Shown here: in pieces, positions 46,465 to 56,354 of the stretch | Position numbering within the stretch: the stretch's first letter is position 1 | How the letters are laid out: the number at the start of each line of letters is the position of its first letter | Origin: Chlamydiales bacterium | GTDB lineage: Bacteria > Chlamydiota > Chlamydiia > Chlamydiales > JAAKFR01 | Length of the DNA stretch: 64,000 nucleotides | NCBI GenBank assembly: GCA_022601535.1 | Contig: JAJACK010000001.1 | Coordinates: 217,764 to 281,763, forward strand | Direction of reading: 5' to 3' | Notes under the pieces: generated by a model | The model's input: the letters and a program-made list of their open reading frames with translations, nothing else | What the model was told of the DNA's origin: nothing | Database searches by the model: none | Program-made: the position numbers and the translations under genes

Positions 46465-48372
46465 ATGAGAAAATGGTTTTTACTTTTATTTATCCTTCTT
46501 CCTTGTGCTCTTTTTGGGTTAAAACTCCCCTCTGTCACCCCTTCCGATGTCAATTTGACCCTTCGACAGATCATGGAAAACCATGCCGCTCATAAAGAGC
46601 TCTCTCCTACTCTTGTCAAACGAGCAATTGAGTCTTTTATCGATGACCTTGACCCAACGAAGGTCTACTTCCTCGCTTCTGATCTCGAATTGTGGCTCCA
46701 ACCGAGCCAAGAGGAGTTGTCAAAGATTTTAGAGGCGATCTCTTCGGATGATTTTTCCACTTTTTCTCATATCCATTCGAAGATGGTAGAGGCTGTTAAA
46801 CGTCGCAACCTCCTCGAGGAGCAGTTAAAAGATCAACCGCTTCCAAAAGAGGTTTCGGTCAATGATTTCAAAGAGATGTCTTGGGCTGAATCTGAAGAAG
46901 AACTCTCCGATAGAATTCTAAAACTGAAGGCTTTGCAAAAAAGTGCGACAGAAGCCTTTAATCTTGAATCACGAGAGAAAGCGCTCCGTAGAATCGAAAA
47001 AAGGCGTCAAAATAGGGAAGATGGGATCGTTGCGGTGAAGGGGCAAAATCGACTGGTCCTCTCAAATGTTCTCAAAGCATTTGCCGCATCTTTTGATACA
47101 CATACAGCCTATTTTACTCCTGCTGAAGCAGCGCAGTTTATGATCCAAGTTCAACAACGTCTGTTTGGAATTGGAGCGCAACTGAGAGATGATTTAAATG
47201 GTTTTACAATTGTAAAAATCATTGAAGGAGGTCCTGCGAGCCGAAATACAGGCCTTAAGCCAAATGACCGGGTGATTGCAATCGATAACGAACCGGTCAT
47301 TGGATTTGAGATCACCGACGCTGTTGAGCTCATTCGAGGAGAAGAGGGAACGGTTGTCAATCTGACAGTTTTACGCCCCGATGGTGGTGAAGAAAAACGG
47401 CTTGAAATTCCGATCACAAGAGGGGAAGTGGTTATTCAAGAAGCGCGTATTGAAGCCTCAACAGTCCCTTTTGGAGATGGAGTGATCGCTTATATCGCCC
47501 TCCACGCTTTCTACCAAGATCCAACACACTCTTCTGGTGCTGATCTCTATGAGGAGATTGAAAATATTCGGAAAGACCATCGAATCAAAGGGATCATCCT
47601 CGATCTCCGAGACAATTCAGGAGGTGTGCTTCCCCAAGCTGTGACAGTCACAGGCCTTTTTATCACAAAAGGGATTGTTGTTTCCATCAAAGACAACCAA
47701 GGAAATATTGAACACCTTCGGGAAATCGATGGGAAAATGGCGTATGACGGTCCTCTTGTTGTCTTGACGAGCAAAGCGAGTGCATCAGCGGCAGAGATTG
47801 TCTCACAAACACTTCAAGATTACGGCCGTGCCATTGTTGTTGGTGATGAATACACCTATGGGAAAGGGACCTTTCAAACCTTTACTCTCGATGCCGCTAA
47901 CGGGGGGAAGGTGAATTCAAAGGGGGAATTTAAAGTCACACGAGGACGTTACTACACCGTCTCTGGAAAGAGCCCTCAGCTCGTCGGTGTGAAACCTGAC
48001 ATTGTTGTTCCCGGTTTTTTCTCTGCTCTTGATATCGGTGAACAACACAGCAAATACCCTCTAGAAAATGATTCGATCGATCCAAATTTTCAAGACGACC
48101 TCTCCGATATTCCCCTTATCCAACGAGACCAAATCAGCTGGCTCTACCGCTTCAACCTCCAGCCTCGCCTAAAAATTTACACCCGTTTCCTCCCTATTCT
48201 AAAAGAGAATTCAAAAAAACGGCTTGAAAATGACAAACTCTACCAAGCTTTTCTAGAGGACATCAACCAAGAAGAGGTGGAAACAAAACGGCTCGAATTA
48301 TATTCACGTGATGACCCTCAACTCAAAGAAACTTTTAATGTGATGAAGGATTTGATCCTCTTGCTTTCATAG
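46465..48372 (+). CDS. tsp: Tail-specific C-terminal processing protease (S41)
   Basis: A 635-residue periplasmic protease with a signal peptide (MRKWFLLLFILLPCALFG). A helical N-domain is followed by a PDZ domain (about 235-315, with GPASRNTGLKPNDRVIAID) and the S41 domain (about 335-520). The catalytic dyad is Ser441 in SKASASAAEI and Lys467 in TYGKGTF, with Asp452 between, as in E. coli Prc. In Chlamydia the homologue Tsp (CT441) is found in the same neighbourhood. gltX starts 27 bp downstream. Confidence 0.94.
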   Translation: MRKWFLLLFILLPCALFGLKLPSVTPSDVNLTLRQIMENHAAHKELSPTLVKRAIESFIDDLDPTKVYFLASDLELWLQPSQEELSKILEAISSDDFSTFSHIHSKMVEAVKRRNLLEEQLKDQPLPKEVSVNDFKEMSWAESEEELSDRILKLKALQKSATEAFNLESREKALRRIEKRRQNREDGIVAVKGQNRLVLSNVLKAFAASFDTHTAYFTPAEAAQFMIQVQQRLFGIGAQLRDDLNGFTIVKIIEGGPASRNTGLKPNDRVIAIDNEPVIGFEITDAVELIRGEEGTVVNLTVLRPDGGEEKRLEIPITRGEVVIQEARIEASTVPFGDGVIAYIALHAFYQDPTHSSGADLYEEIENIRKDHRIKGIILDLRDNSGGVLPQAVTVTGLFITKGIVVSIKDNQGNIEHLREIDGKMAYDGPLVVLTSKASASAAEIVSQTLQDYGRAIVVGDEYTYGKGTFQTFTLDAANGGKVNSKGEFKVTRGRYYTVSGKSPQLVGVKPDIVVPGFFSALDIGEQHSKYPLENDSIDPNFQDDLSDIPLIQRDQISWLYRFNLQPRLKIYTRFLPILKENSKKRLENDKLYQAFLEDINQEEVETKRLELYSRDDPQLKETFNVMKDLILLLS

Positions 48373-48399
48373 CGTCTGATCTATATACTCACTCTCTCT

Positions 48400-49884
48400 A
48401 TGTCAGTCCGAGTTCGCATTGCCCCCTCTCCGACAGGCGATCCACACGTTGGAACAGCCTATATCGCCTTTTTCAACCAAATTTTTGCACGCCATTTCAA
48501 TGGTAAATTCATCCTCCGTATCGAAGATACCGATCAATCCCGTTCCCGCCCCGAATATGAAACAACTATCTACGATGCGCTCAAATGGAGTCAAATCCGT
48601 TGGGATGAAGGTCCAGATATTGGAGGACCTTACGCCCCTTACAGACAGTCAGAGAGAACAAAGATCTACCGAGAGCATGCACAAAAACTCCTCGATGCAG
48701 GGCACGCCTATAAATGCTTTGCAACCCCTGAAGAGCTTGCCGATATGCGACAAATTTCCAAAGGGTACGACCGACGGTATCGAAATCTGAGCCCTGATGA
48801 AATCAGTGAGCGAGAAGCCGCAAATCAACCGTATGTGATCCGGCTGAAGATGCCACTGACCGGAGAGTGTGTATTTGAAGATGCAATCAAAGGTCAGATC
48901 GTTGTCCCTTATAGCGATATCGATGACCAAGTCCTTCTCAAATCAGATGGCTTTCCCACCTACCATCTCGCCAATGTGGTCGATGATCATCTGATGGAAA
49001 TCTCACATGTGATCCGTGGTGATGAATGGGTGAGCTCCACACCAAAACATGTCTTTCTCTACGAATGCTTTGGATGGACAGTTCCCACATTCATGCACAT
49101 GCCCCTCCTCTTGGGCCCTGAAGGGAAAAAGCTCTCAAAACGGAAAAATCCCACCTCTATCTTCTATTATAGAGACGCTGGTTACCTTCCCGAAGCATTT
49201 GTCAATTTTCTCACTTTGATGGGATACTCGATGCCTTCTGACCAAGAAGTGTATACAACAGATGAATTGATTAAAGCATTTGATCCCAAACGGATAGGAG
49301 TTTCTGGAGCCTTTTTTGATGTGAAAAAGCTCGACTGGCTCAATCAACAATACCTCATCAATACCATTCCAGAAGAAGATCTTTGGGGTCGAATCAAACA
49401 GTGGGGCTTTTCAGATACGTTTATGCAAAAACTGATGCCCCTTTGCCACACTCGTATCAAGACCTTTGGAGAGTTCATGGAACTTTTCAACTTCTTCTTT
49501 ATCAATCATATTGAACTTACCGAAGAACTTCTCACTCCAAAGGGGATCACCCTTACTCAAACAGCATCTATCCTTCAGGCTATGATTTGGGCTTTAGAAA
49601 AAGAAGATAGATGGGATGCTCCTTCCTTTGAAGAAGCATCTCACGCCGTTGCAAAGACTTTTGGTGTTCACCATAAAAAGGTTGTGATGGCACTTCTTTT
49701 TGTCTCTATCATGGGAAAACGGCAAGGACCTCCCTTCTTCAGATCGGCTGCAATTCTTGGGAAAGAGCGGTCAAGAGCTCGTTTAATGGGAGCAATCGAC
49801 CGGTGTGGAGGGCTCTCTAAGAAAAAGATCTCCCAGCTCACCACCCTGTGGAGCAGTGGAGACTGCTCCTCTCTTATGAATTAA
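48400..49884 (+). CDS. gltX: Glutamyl-tRNA synthetase
   Basis: A 494-residue class I synthetase. [16 protein letters not shown] has the HIGH-type motif, [13 protein letters not shown] the active-site loop, and [11 protein letters not shown] the KMSKS motif. Length is normal. In organisms lacking GlnRS it may charge tRNA-Gln with Glu as well; nothing here decides this. It lies 27 bp after tsp. Confidence 0.97.
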   Translation: MSVRVRIAPSPTGDPHVGTAYIAFFNQIFARHFNGKFILRIEDTDQSRSRPEYETTIYDALKWSQIRWDEGPDIGGPYAPYRQSERTKIYREHAQKLLDAGHAYKCFATPEELADMRQISKGYDRRYRNLSPDEISEREAANQPYVIRLKMPLTGECVFEDAIKGQIVVPYSDIDDQVLLKSDGFPTYHLANVVDDHLMEISHVIRGDEWVSSTPKHVFLYECFGWTVPTFMHMPLLLGPEGKKLSKRKNPTSIFYYRDAGYLPEAFVNFLTLMGYSMPSDQEVYTTDELIKAFDPKRIGVSGAFFDVKKLDWLNQQYLINTIPEEDLWGRIKQWGFSDTFMQKLMPLCHTRIKTFGEFMELFNFFFINHIELTEELLTPKGITLTQTASILQAMIWALEKEDRWDAPSFEEASHAVAKTFGVHHKKVVMALLFVSIMGKRQGPPFFRSAAILGKERSRARLMGAIDRCGGLSKKKISQLTTLWSSGDCSSLMN

Positions 49885-49974
49885 CGTCTCTGACAAGAGA
49901 TATGATTTTTTATAAGGCCTTTCACAGCAGCAACTTGCAAGCGCTATCAATGCAAAAAAATAGATGATTTTCAT
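49783..49974 (-). CDS. Candidate small lipoprotein (doubtful)
   Basis: A 63-residue frame starting [17 protein letters not shown], which reads as a lipoprotein signal (lipobox ALASC). The second half runs antisense through the last 100 bp of gltX. Only a weak GAG precedes the ATG. The signal-like start is the only support, and a chance frame is possible. Confidence 0.28.
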   Translation of the reverse strand: MKIIYFFALIALASCCCERPYKKSYLLSETLIHKRGAVSTAPQGGELGDLFLREPSTPVDCSH

Positions 49975-50050
49975 ATATTCTCAAAATTAGTTCTACACAA
50001 TTGATTTTATAATAAAAATATAATAAAATTAACTGAAAAGGGTAATTTTA

Positions 50051-51751
50051 ATGAGTGTTAGTTCAGCTGGCAGTTCCGAATATGCAACACCTCCTTCTTC
50101 TCCCCCTCCAGAGGGAAATGAAACAACTGCGGCAACCTCTGCCGTTTCACAAAAGGTTCTCAAAGAGCTTCCTAAAGGGTGGGAAGAGCAAATAGGGGAA
50201 ACACACCCTGTCAAATATCTCTTAGGGCCTAAAGGGCGTATCCCTGTTAAAGCTGTGACCATTGAAAGAAAACGGGGAGGCTTTGAAAAAGCAGGCTTAA
50301 TTGCGAGCAAAATTCTTCCAACACTCCTTACATTTGGATCTAACTGGACAAATAAGCACGCTATTAGAGATTTCAAAAAAAATTGGAATGCCGAGGTGCG
50401 CACTGTCTATACTGATAAGTTTGACCGTGCGGAAAAAGCCAATCTTGAAAAAACGATCAAGGCTTCAACCTCTTTGAAAAGTGTTGATGGAACAAAGAGT
50501 TATAATGTCCGCTACAAAGAAGATATGGCAGCTTTTGCAAGAGACCGGTATGAGAATAAGCGGAGTGAATTTGTTGAGATTCCAGGGAAGGGATTGCTGT
50601 GGACCGATCCAGGACATAAAGGGCGGTTTATCCTTGTTCCTTACAAGGGAGGGGGAGATCCTCAATTCGAAGATGCTTCTTCCTTTATCGCAAGAGATGC
50701 GGAAACAGGAGAGCTCCTAGAGGGAACAGAGCTCATGCGGACAGCAGCGCAATACCTCATCCTCCAATCTGCGATCAGTGAAGGATTAAAGCCTGCTCTC
50801 AAGAAGAATATGGAGCATCTTTTCACTGATCAATCGATTAAAAACCAGATGGTTAACTACTCAAAAGAACTTGCAATCCTTTGCGGAATAGATGAAGAAC
50901 TAAACCGGATCACGACTGAATTAAATAAAGCAACAGATGAGAGCAAACAGAAATTATTCGCAGAGCACCTTGAGAAACTCACAGAAATGCAGAATAACTC
51001 AACCATTGAACCCGAAGGTGATCTCGGTGCTGCAGAGACAGAGGAAGAGGCTGAATGGATCAAATCCGAAATACGCGGATTGATTGATGCTCGTTATAGT
51101 GCATGGGAAGAAGAGGATGGAAAATTTTTCATCTCTCCTCAAGCACGCTCTCGAGAAGGAGAGATAAAACTTGTCAATGAAGATGGGTCGCTAGTCGCTT
51201 CAACGGCATTAGACGGAGCTTCTCCCGAGCAGATCAAATGGGTCAAGCAGTATGAACATGCAATCCGCACTAAAGATTTAGATGAAGCAGATCACGCCCT
51301 TGATAAACTTTTTCATTCATATACAACTGATGAAAATGGAAAGATTGTTCCTGTTGATGTGAAAAACGGCCCTATTTTTCGGTCGATAGAGAGTTGTAAA
51401 GCTAGAATGCAAAGAGCTGTTGAACAGTTTAAACCAACAAGTTTTCTTCTCAACCCTCATGAATGGAAAAGTGCTCCAATCTTAAAAGCGGGGATGAGTG
51501 GACCTCAATGGGATGAAAAATTAGGCCATTATGTATTTCCTCAAAACCTTTTAAATGAAGGAGTTGGATTTAAGATCAAATTAAATAGCAAAGTCAAAAA
51601 AGAGCTAAAAGAGACAACAACTTCTGAATTTGCCGATAAACTCAAACGCCTTCCAGAGCCGTTGAAAGATAAAGAGAGAGAGCAGACAACTAAAATGGTC
51701 AGCCCAGGTCCTAAACCTGAGGGGGAGAGCCCTCTTTCAGGGTTAATGTGA
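50051..51751 (+). CDS. Large hypothetical protein, candidate secreted effector
   Basis: A 566-residue protein I do not recognise. The first 50 residues are rich in Ser, Pro, Thr and Glu and low in hydrophobic residues, as in type III export signals. One moderately hydrophobic stretch (about 78-100) is too weak to call a membrane helix. The rest is charged and helical, with a possible coiled coil near 265-330. The C-terminus is Pro/Glu rich. AAAAGGG precedes the ATG. It lies between gltX and pabC and overlaps pabC by 41 bp. It sits near yebC, where Chlamydia carries tarp, but no Tarp-like repeats were seen. Confidence 0.75.
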   Translation: MSVSSAGSSEYATPPSSPPPEGNETTAATSAVSQKVLKELPKGWEEQIGETHPVKYLLGPKGRIPVKAVTIERKRGGFEKAGLIASKILPTLLTFGSNWTNKHAIRDFKKNWNAEVRTVYTDKFDRAEKANLEKTIKASTSLKSVDGTKSYNVRYKEDMAAFARDRYENKRSEFVEIPGKGLLWTDPGHKGRFILVPYKGGGDPQFEDASSFIARDAETGELLEGTELMRTAAQYLILQSAISEGLKPALKKNMEHLFTDQSIKNQMVNYSKELAILCGIDEELNRITTELNKATDESKQKLFAEHLEKLTEMQNNSTIEPEGDLGAAETEEEAEWIKSEIRGLIDARYSAWEEEDGKFFISPQARSREGEIKLVNEDGSLVASTALDGASPEQIKWVKQYEHAIRTKDLDEADHALDKLFHSYTTDENGKIVPVDVKNGPIFRSIESCKARMQRAVEQFKPTSFLLNPHEWKSAPILKAGMSGPQWDEKLGHYVFPQNLLNEGVGFKIKLNSKVKKELKETTTSEFADKLKRLPEPLKDKEREQTTKMVSPGPKPEGESPLSGLM

Positions 51752-52448
51752 TTGATGCAACAGGAATCACCCCTTGCAGTGTGCTGCATCTAAATAGCTT
51801 GGCTTCTTTAGAAAGCTCTTTCACTTCAACCTCTTTTACCTCCCCCTTCCATCCATTGATCAAACGGTTTAACGTCACCCCAAAATAGAGAGGAAGCGTG
51901 CGTGAAGGTGTGTAGAGAGTTTCACCCACAATCCAGAAGAGATTGCCAAATATCGCTTCTAAAATCACCCCATCACTGGTTGTTAAAAGAGCATCATCAA
52001 ATCCTTGTAGCTTCACTTCTTTCAAGAGGTTTATACGATGAAGTGTTTCAGCTGTTTTGAGTTGGGGATACTTTTGTGGTGGAGCTAGGAGGGTGGTCAT
52101 TCGATAGGCTCTTTTTGTTAACCGCTTGACATAAGGGTCTAATGTGTAGGCAACAGACCCTTTTCGATCGATGATAAGAAGGCGAAGGAGACCATTTTTT
52201 TCCTCTAATTGATCAAATACTGCACGATCGATTTTAGGGAAGGGAATGGCAAGCTGATCACACTGCCATCGGAGTTTTTCAAGATAGTCATCGAGAAAAA
52301 GAGGGATCCCGTCTTCTACAGCAACTGTCACAAAGAGGAGTGCTTTTTGCAAATTCTCTTGGGAAGAGGGAAGCCGCTTTATGGAACACTTCTTCCCACT
52401 CTTTTTCTGGATCAGAGTCATAGGTAATTGCCCCTCCAAATTGAGCAT
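51711..52448 (-). CDS. pabC: 4-amino-4-deoxychorismate lyase (PLP fold type IV)
   Basis: A 245-residue class IV aminotransferase-fold protein. The key stretch KTAETLHRINLLKEVKLQG (PLP Lys at its start) is followed by DDALL, then DGVILEAIFGNLFW (Glu and Asn contacting PLP). This is the pattern of PabC, which releases p-aminobenzoate and pyruvate from aminodeoxychorismate. The frame overlaps pabB by 161 bp. A more realistic start, or a frame-shifted fusion with pabB, would lie nearer 52345, since the conserved fold begins at about KALLFVTVAVEDG. The two clearly act in one step pair. Confidence 0.82.
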   Translation of the reverse strand: MLNLEGQLPMTLIQKKSGKKCSIKRLPSSQENLQKALLFVTVAVEDGIPLFLDDYLEKLRWQCDQLAIPFPKIDRAVFDQLEEKNGLLRLLIIDRKGSVAYTLDPYVKRLTKRAYRMTTLLAPPQKYPQLKTAETLHRINLLKEVKLQGFDDALLTTSDGVILEAIFGNLFWIVGETLYTPSRTLPLYFGVTLNRLINGWKGEVKEVEVKELSKEAKLFRCSTLQGVIPVASITLTLKEGSPPQV

Positions 52449-53424
52449 CGATCATTCCATTACGGTAGACAAGTGTGCGAATTGCCACATTAAAGGTGAA
52501 GTCTCCATTTGGCTTAAATGCACCAATAATTCCTGTATAGACCCCACGTCGACGCCCTTCAAGCCTCTTTATCACCTCCATTGCTCGTGGCTTTGGACAG
52601 CCTGTGATCGATCCTGCAGGGAAAAGGGGGCGAATTTGGTCGATTGGGTGAGCCGGTTTTAGCACTCCTGCAATCGTTGAATGGAGATGAAAAATCGCAG
52701 GATGACTTGTGCAACTAAAAAGCTCTTTTACCTCTACCCGATGACACACTTGACTGAGATCATTGCGCATTAAATCAGTGATCATCAAAAGCTCAGCCCT
52801 TTCCTTTTCAGAGCTCAACAAGCGAGCCCTATTTTCTCGATCAGCAGCTGCCGTCTCCCCCCGTGGAGCTGTCCCTTTAATTGGACTAGTAGAGATATTC
52901 TCTCCCCGTTTTTTCAAAAAGAGCTCGGGAGAAAATGAGAGGATTGCATAGGAGCCGCAGTTGATGTAAGCGGCATAACGGGCAGGATTTTGCCTGTAGA
53001 GTTGCATAAAAAGGTCAAACGACGATTGAGATGTTTCAAGCGTAAATCCTTGTGTAAGGTTAACTTGATAAGCCTCGCCTTCAGCAATAAGCGTTTTGAC
53101 TGTTGCAATTTTTTCTAAGTAAGATGTTTTGGTATCTGTTGAAGAGAGATGTGTGTAAGAGGGAAGCCCTAAAAGAGGAAGAGGGGGACGCTTGCACTGT
53201 TTCACATCTCTAGGCTTATAGAAAAGACTCTTCCCTTCATAATCGACAGCTCCAATATAAAATGCATCTTGGCACGCATAGAGATCTTCCCATCGGTCCG
53301 TTTCAATTTTCTCTTCCGGATCAGAAGCGATTGTCAAGGTGTCATCGGAAAAAAGAAGAGCACTCCCCTCTTTTTGAGCAAGGGGTTCAAACTCACTCCA
53401 TATTGTGGTAGACATGATTGACAT
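52288..53424 (-). CDS. pabB: Aminodeoxychorismate synthase component I
   Basis: A 378-residue chorismate-binding enzyme. PIKGTAPRG carries the catalytic Lys that distinguishes PabB from anthranilate synthase (PIAGT). DLMRNDLSQVC, GSITGCPKPRAMEVI, and GVYTGIIGAF complete the active site. The protein is short at the N-terminus but contains the full chorismate-binding domain. The last conserved segment (AITYDSDPEKEWEEVFHKA) is followed by about 25 residues that read over the pabC start. The N-terminal start overlaps yebC by 32 bp. A PabA glutaminase is not seen in the window. Confidence 0.9.
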   Translation of the reverse strand: MSIMSTTIWSEFEPLAQKEGSALLFSDDTLTIASDPEEKIETDRWEDLYACQDAFYIGAVDYEGKSLFYKPRDVKQCKRPPLPLLGLPSYTHLSSTDTKTSYLEKIATVKTLIAEGEAYQVNLTQGFTLETSQSSFDLFMQLYRQNPARYAAYINCGSYAILSFSPELFLKKRGENISTSPIKGTAPRGETAAADRENRARLLSSEKERAELLMITDLMRNDLSQVCHRVEVKELFSCTSHPAIFHLHSTIAGVLKPAHPIDQIRPLFPAGSITGCPKPRAMEVIKRLEGRRRGVYTGIIGAFKPNGDFTFNVAIRTLVYRNGMIDAQFGGAITYDSDPEKEWEEVFHKAASLFPREFAKSTPLCDSCCRRRDPSFSR

Positions 53425-54106
53425 CTTCGAGCTCTTCTAACCAATCGATCAGTGCCTCATTGGCCTGTTTGGTCTCTTCATTACATTCAACAAGATGTTT
53501 GGGGATCATCTCAATATCAGCCTCATCTATTGCAATTCCCTCTCCTTCAAGCTTCTCTTTGACGGCAAAAAGCTCTGTTGGATCGGTTGTCACCATATAG
53601 AGATCATCTGAAGCTTCAAAATCTTCAGCTCCAGCATCGATTGCAGCTTCCATTACTCTCTCCTCATCCCCAGATGATTTGGGGATTTGGATCACCCCTT
53701 TCCGATCAAAGTTGTAGCTAACAGATCCAGGTTCAGCGCTATTTCCCCCTCGCTTATTTGTTGCAATCCGCATCTCAGAGGCTGTCCGGTTTTTGTTATC
53801 AGTCATCGCCTCGACGATCACTCCAACGCCTCCATGCCCATAGATTTCGTAGACAACTTCGACATAATCTTCTGTATCGGGATTCATCGCTTTTTTGATG
53901 TTCCGATCGATATTTTCATTTGGAACATTCGCCGCTTTTGCTTTTTGAATGACGAGCCTCAGGCGAGGATTACTTTTTGGATCCTCTCCTCCCACCTTGA
54001 CAGCGCTGATGATCTCTTTTGAAATCTGCGAGAAGATTTTTCCCTTCTGCTTATCAGCTCGCCCTTTCTTATGCTTGATATTGGCCCATTTACTATGCCC
54101 AGCCAA
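53393..54106 (-). CDS. yebC: YebC/PmpR-family regulatory protein
   Basis: A 237-residue YebC-family protein. The family start AGHSKWANIKHKKGRADKQKG is in place when TTG at 54106 is used. AAGGAG lies six bases before this TTG, so the longer frame to 54274 is rejected. Further conserved blocks are NIDRNIKKA, YGHGGVGVIVEAMTDN and GSVSYNFDRKG. Members act as transcription regulators or help ribosomes at Pro-rich stretches. The 5' end overlaps the stop of the SprT-like gene by 14 bp. Confidence 0.95.
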   Translation of the reverse strand: MAGHSKWANIKHKKGRADKQKGKIFSQISKEIISAVKVGGEDPKSNPRLRLVIQKAKAANVPNENIDRNIKKAMNPDTEDYVEVVYEIYGHGGVGVIVEAMTDNKNRTASEMRIATNKRGGNSAEPGSVSYNFDRKGVIQIPKSSGDEERVMEAAIDAGAEDFEASDDLYMVTTDPTELFAVKEKLEGEGIAIDEADIEMIPKHLVECNEETKQANEALIDWLEELEDVNHVYHNME

Positions 54107-54785
54107 AGATCTTCTCCTTGTTTTCTTTCTCCCATGCAACCGCCCGCCTGTAATCGGCAAAGAGGCGCTCTTTTGCTTTAAATTCCGCCGTATGGATCCG
54201 CGTAAATCCCCGAGGATCACGCTTACAAGGAACCACATGGTGAAGCATCTCGTGATACACAACAAACGAGACAAAATAGCTTGGAAACATCAAATCATCG
54301 AGGATTCGATGGATTTTGATCAACTTCAAAGAATCGTGATACTCCCCAAAAGTGATTCGTGACCGCCTTTTTTTCACAACCCGACCAAACCAGGTGATCT
54401 CCACCTCCATTTCTCCTCCGAAATAGGTGTGGTTGATTTCTGTATAAATCTCTTTTAAATTGTAAACCTCTCCCACCTGTTTGAGCCGTTTGGGATTGAC
54501 TCGAGAAGAGTAGTCAAGTGTTGGAAGATAACTTTGAATATAGCTCCGCAGGAGATGCTCACTCCCTCTATGCCGCTTCCCCCGCACATAGTGGGCAATC
54601 GCTTCGATCACACTCTCTGGAGCATCGAGAAACATCCGATGCATAGAAAGACGCCTTCTACCGAGCATATTGAGCATCACCGTTCTATTTTCATTAATCA
54701 CAAGGTCAATCTTAAAACGGAGATGGCGGCGAAGCTTTACCTCAAAGGACTCTTTCCATGATGATTTTGCCGATATATTTTCCAT
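54093..54785 (-). CDS. SprT-like zinc metallopeptidase-fold protein
   Basis: A 230-residue protein with VYHEMLHHVVP, the HExxH zinc motif plus an adjacent His, in a C-terminal SprT-like domain (about 120-215). It also has an LKEIYTEINHTYFGG segment that precedes the zinc helix in SprT/Spartan proteins. The N-terminal half is basic and Arg-rich. Spartan-type proteases act on DNA-protein crosslinks, but the bacterial SprT-like group is poorly characterised, so the substrate is unknown. It overlaps the GNAT gene upstream (44 bp) and yebC downstream. Confidence 0.78.
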   Translation of the reverse strand: MENISAKSSWKESFEVKLRRHLRFKIDLVINENRTVMLNMLGRRRLSMHRMFLDAPESVIEAIAHYVRGKRHRGSEHLLRSYIQSYLPTLDYSSRVNPKRLKQVGEVYNLKEIYTEINHTYFGGEMEVEITWFGRVVKKRRSRITFGEYHDSLKLIKIHRILDDLMFPSYFVSFVVYHEMLHHVVPCKRDPRGFTRIHTAEFKAKERLFADYRRAVAWEKENKEKIFGWA

Positions 54786-55248
54786 CTTCCTTCATAAAGC
54801 GCTTTTGATTGGCCACTTCTTTAAACCCAAAACGGTGGTAGAGAGAGAGTGCTCGATTCCCTTCATACACTTCGAGATAGATCACCTCTAAACCAAAGTA
54901 ATTCTTTCCAAGATGGAGGAGATTATTCATCAAAACTGTCCCCACACCTCTCCCTCGCATCTCCTCTGAAACAATAATTGCCAAGAGACATTGATGGGTA
55001 AGCTTCCGATATGGCATCAAACAAAGAGTCCCCATTCCACACGCTTTGCCATCGATCATCGCTGTCAAACTGCTTTTACAACGGGAAAATGAGATCCAAT
55101 GTTTGACAGAATCCTCCACCTCAAGACGGTCGATCATAGGAAACCCTTTCAACACACCTGGCTCTAAAAGCCACTCTTTCAAAGGAGGCGCATCCTCTGC
55201 CACCGTATAACGTAGTTCTAACCCATCTATTTTAGGCAAATCATCCAT
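54742..55248 (-). CDS. GNAT-family N-acetyltransferase
   Basis: A 168-residue acetyltransferase. The acetyl-CoA motif is VSEEMRGRGVGTVLMNNLL (R/Q-x-x-G-x-G/A form), followed by VIYLEVYEGNRALSLYHRFGF. The region matches RimI/YhhY-like proteins. In Chlamydia a YhhY-type GNAT lies between yebC and prfB, as here. It overlaps prfB by eight bases. Confidence 0.88.
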   Translation of the reverse strand: MDDLPKIDGLELRYTVAEDAPPLKEWLLEPGVLKGFPMIDRLEVEDSVKHWISFSRCKSSLTAMIDGKACGMGTLCLMPYRKLTHQCLLAIIVSEEMRGRGVGTVLMNNLLHLGKNYFGLEVIYLEVYEGNRALSLYHRFGFKEVANQKRFMKEDGKYIGKIIMERVL

Positions 55249-56354
55249 TTCCCAACTCCTTCAAAAATGCAACAATAAACTCATCGAGCACCTCTCCATC
55301 CATCATTGCATTGATATTCCCAGTTTCATACCCTGTTCGTGCATCTTTTACAAGCGTATAAGGTTGAAACACATAATTTCTAATTTGCGATCCCCATTCA
55401 ATCTTTTTCTTCTCTCCGCCGATCTCTTTCAAACTCTCCTGCCGCTCCTCCACCTGTTTTTCATAAAGCTTTGAACGCAACATTTTCATACACGTTTCCC
55501 GATTTTTGATCTGACTCCGCTCTTGCTGACAGCTCACCACAATCCCAGATGGCTGATGGGTCATCCGAACAGCCGAATCGGTTGTATTGACATGTTGTCC
55601 CCCAGCGCCTGAAGAGCGAAATGTATCGACTCGAATATCTGCAGGATTGATGTCGATTTCAATCTCATCAGAGATTTCCGGGAGGACATCGACAGAAGCA
55701 AAACTCGTATGTCGCCTTGCTCCACTATCAAATGGAGAGATTCGAACAAGTCTGTGAACCCCTTTTTCCGCTTTTCCATACCCATAAGCAAAAGGGCCAT
55801 CTAGCTTCAGTGTAATACTTTTAACCCCAGCGACATCACCTTCAACAGAATCGACTACATGGATTTTAAAGTTTTTACGCTCAGCCCACCTTTGATACAT
55901 CCGAGAGAGCATCAAAGCCCAGTCACACGCCTCGGTGCCACCAGCCCCTGCATTGATGGAGAGGTAGCAATTACTTGCATCGAGCTCACCGGAGAGCATC
56001 CGCCTTGTTTCGAGTTCACAAATTTCCTTATCAACAGCTTTGAGCTCTGCTTCCATTTCGGAGATAAGCGCCTCGTCTCCTTCTTCTTCAGCGACAGGGA
56101 GAAGCTCTTTAACATCTTCAAATCGTTTTTTTAGCTCAGCATAGGGACCGGTCCATACTTTAAGCCCGTTATTTTCAGCGATCACCTTCTGAGCACTTGT
56201 ATTATCATCCCAGAAACTGGGCTCTTCCATCAGTTTTTCGAGTTCACAAGAACGTCGATTCTTCTCTTCGAGGTCAAAGATACCTCCACATGTGAAGAAT
56301 CCTTTCCTCAAGACTTTTGAGTTGGGTCGCAGTTTCTTCTTTCATAGGAGCCAT
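55241..56354 (-). CDS. prfB: Peptide chain release factor 2, programmed +1 frameshift
   Basis: RF2 recognises UGA and UAA stop codons. The main frame encodes about 345 residues with SPFDSGARRHTSFASVDV, the GGQ peptidyl-hydrolysis motif in SSGAGGQHVNTTDSAVR, and a GTEACDWALMLSRM helix. The stop-reading motif of RF2 (SPF) is present. The true start is in another frame: ATG 56354 or 56345 encodes about 23-26 residues ending WRYL before an in-frame TGA at 56276-56274. The sequence AGG-TAT-CTT-TGA-C is the classical autoregulatory +1 frameshift site. The frame open from 56311 alone would lack the natural N-terminus. Confidence 0.95.
56273..56288 (-). promoter_or_regulatory. prfB +1 frameshift site
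   Basis: On the minus strand, GGAGG-TAT-CTT-TGA-C: an internal Shine-Dalgarno-like GGAGG, then the slippery CTT followed by TGA and C. Low RF2 lets the ribosome slip forward one base and read GAC, giving full-length RF2. Confidence 0.93.

Noticed and set aside
54107..54274. N-terminal extension of YebC.
   Set aside because: The family N-terminus begins at TTG 54106 with AAGGAG six bases upstream; the extension is antisense-like reading through the SprT-like gene end.
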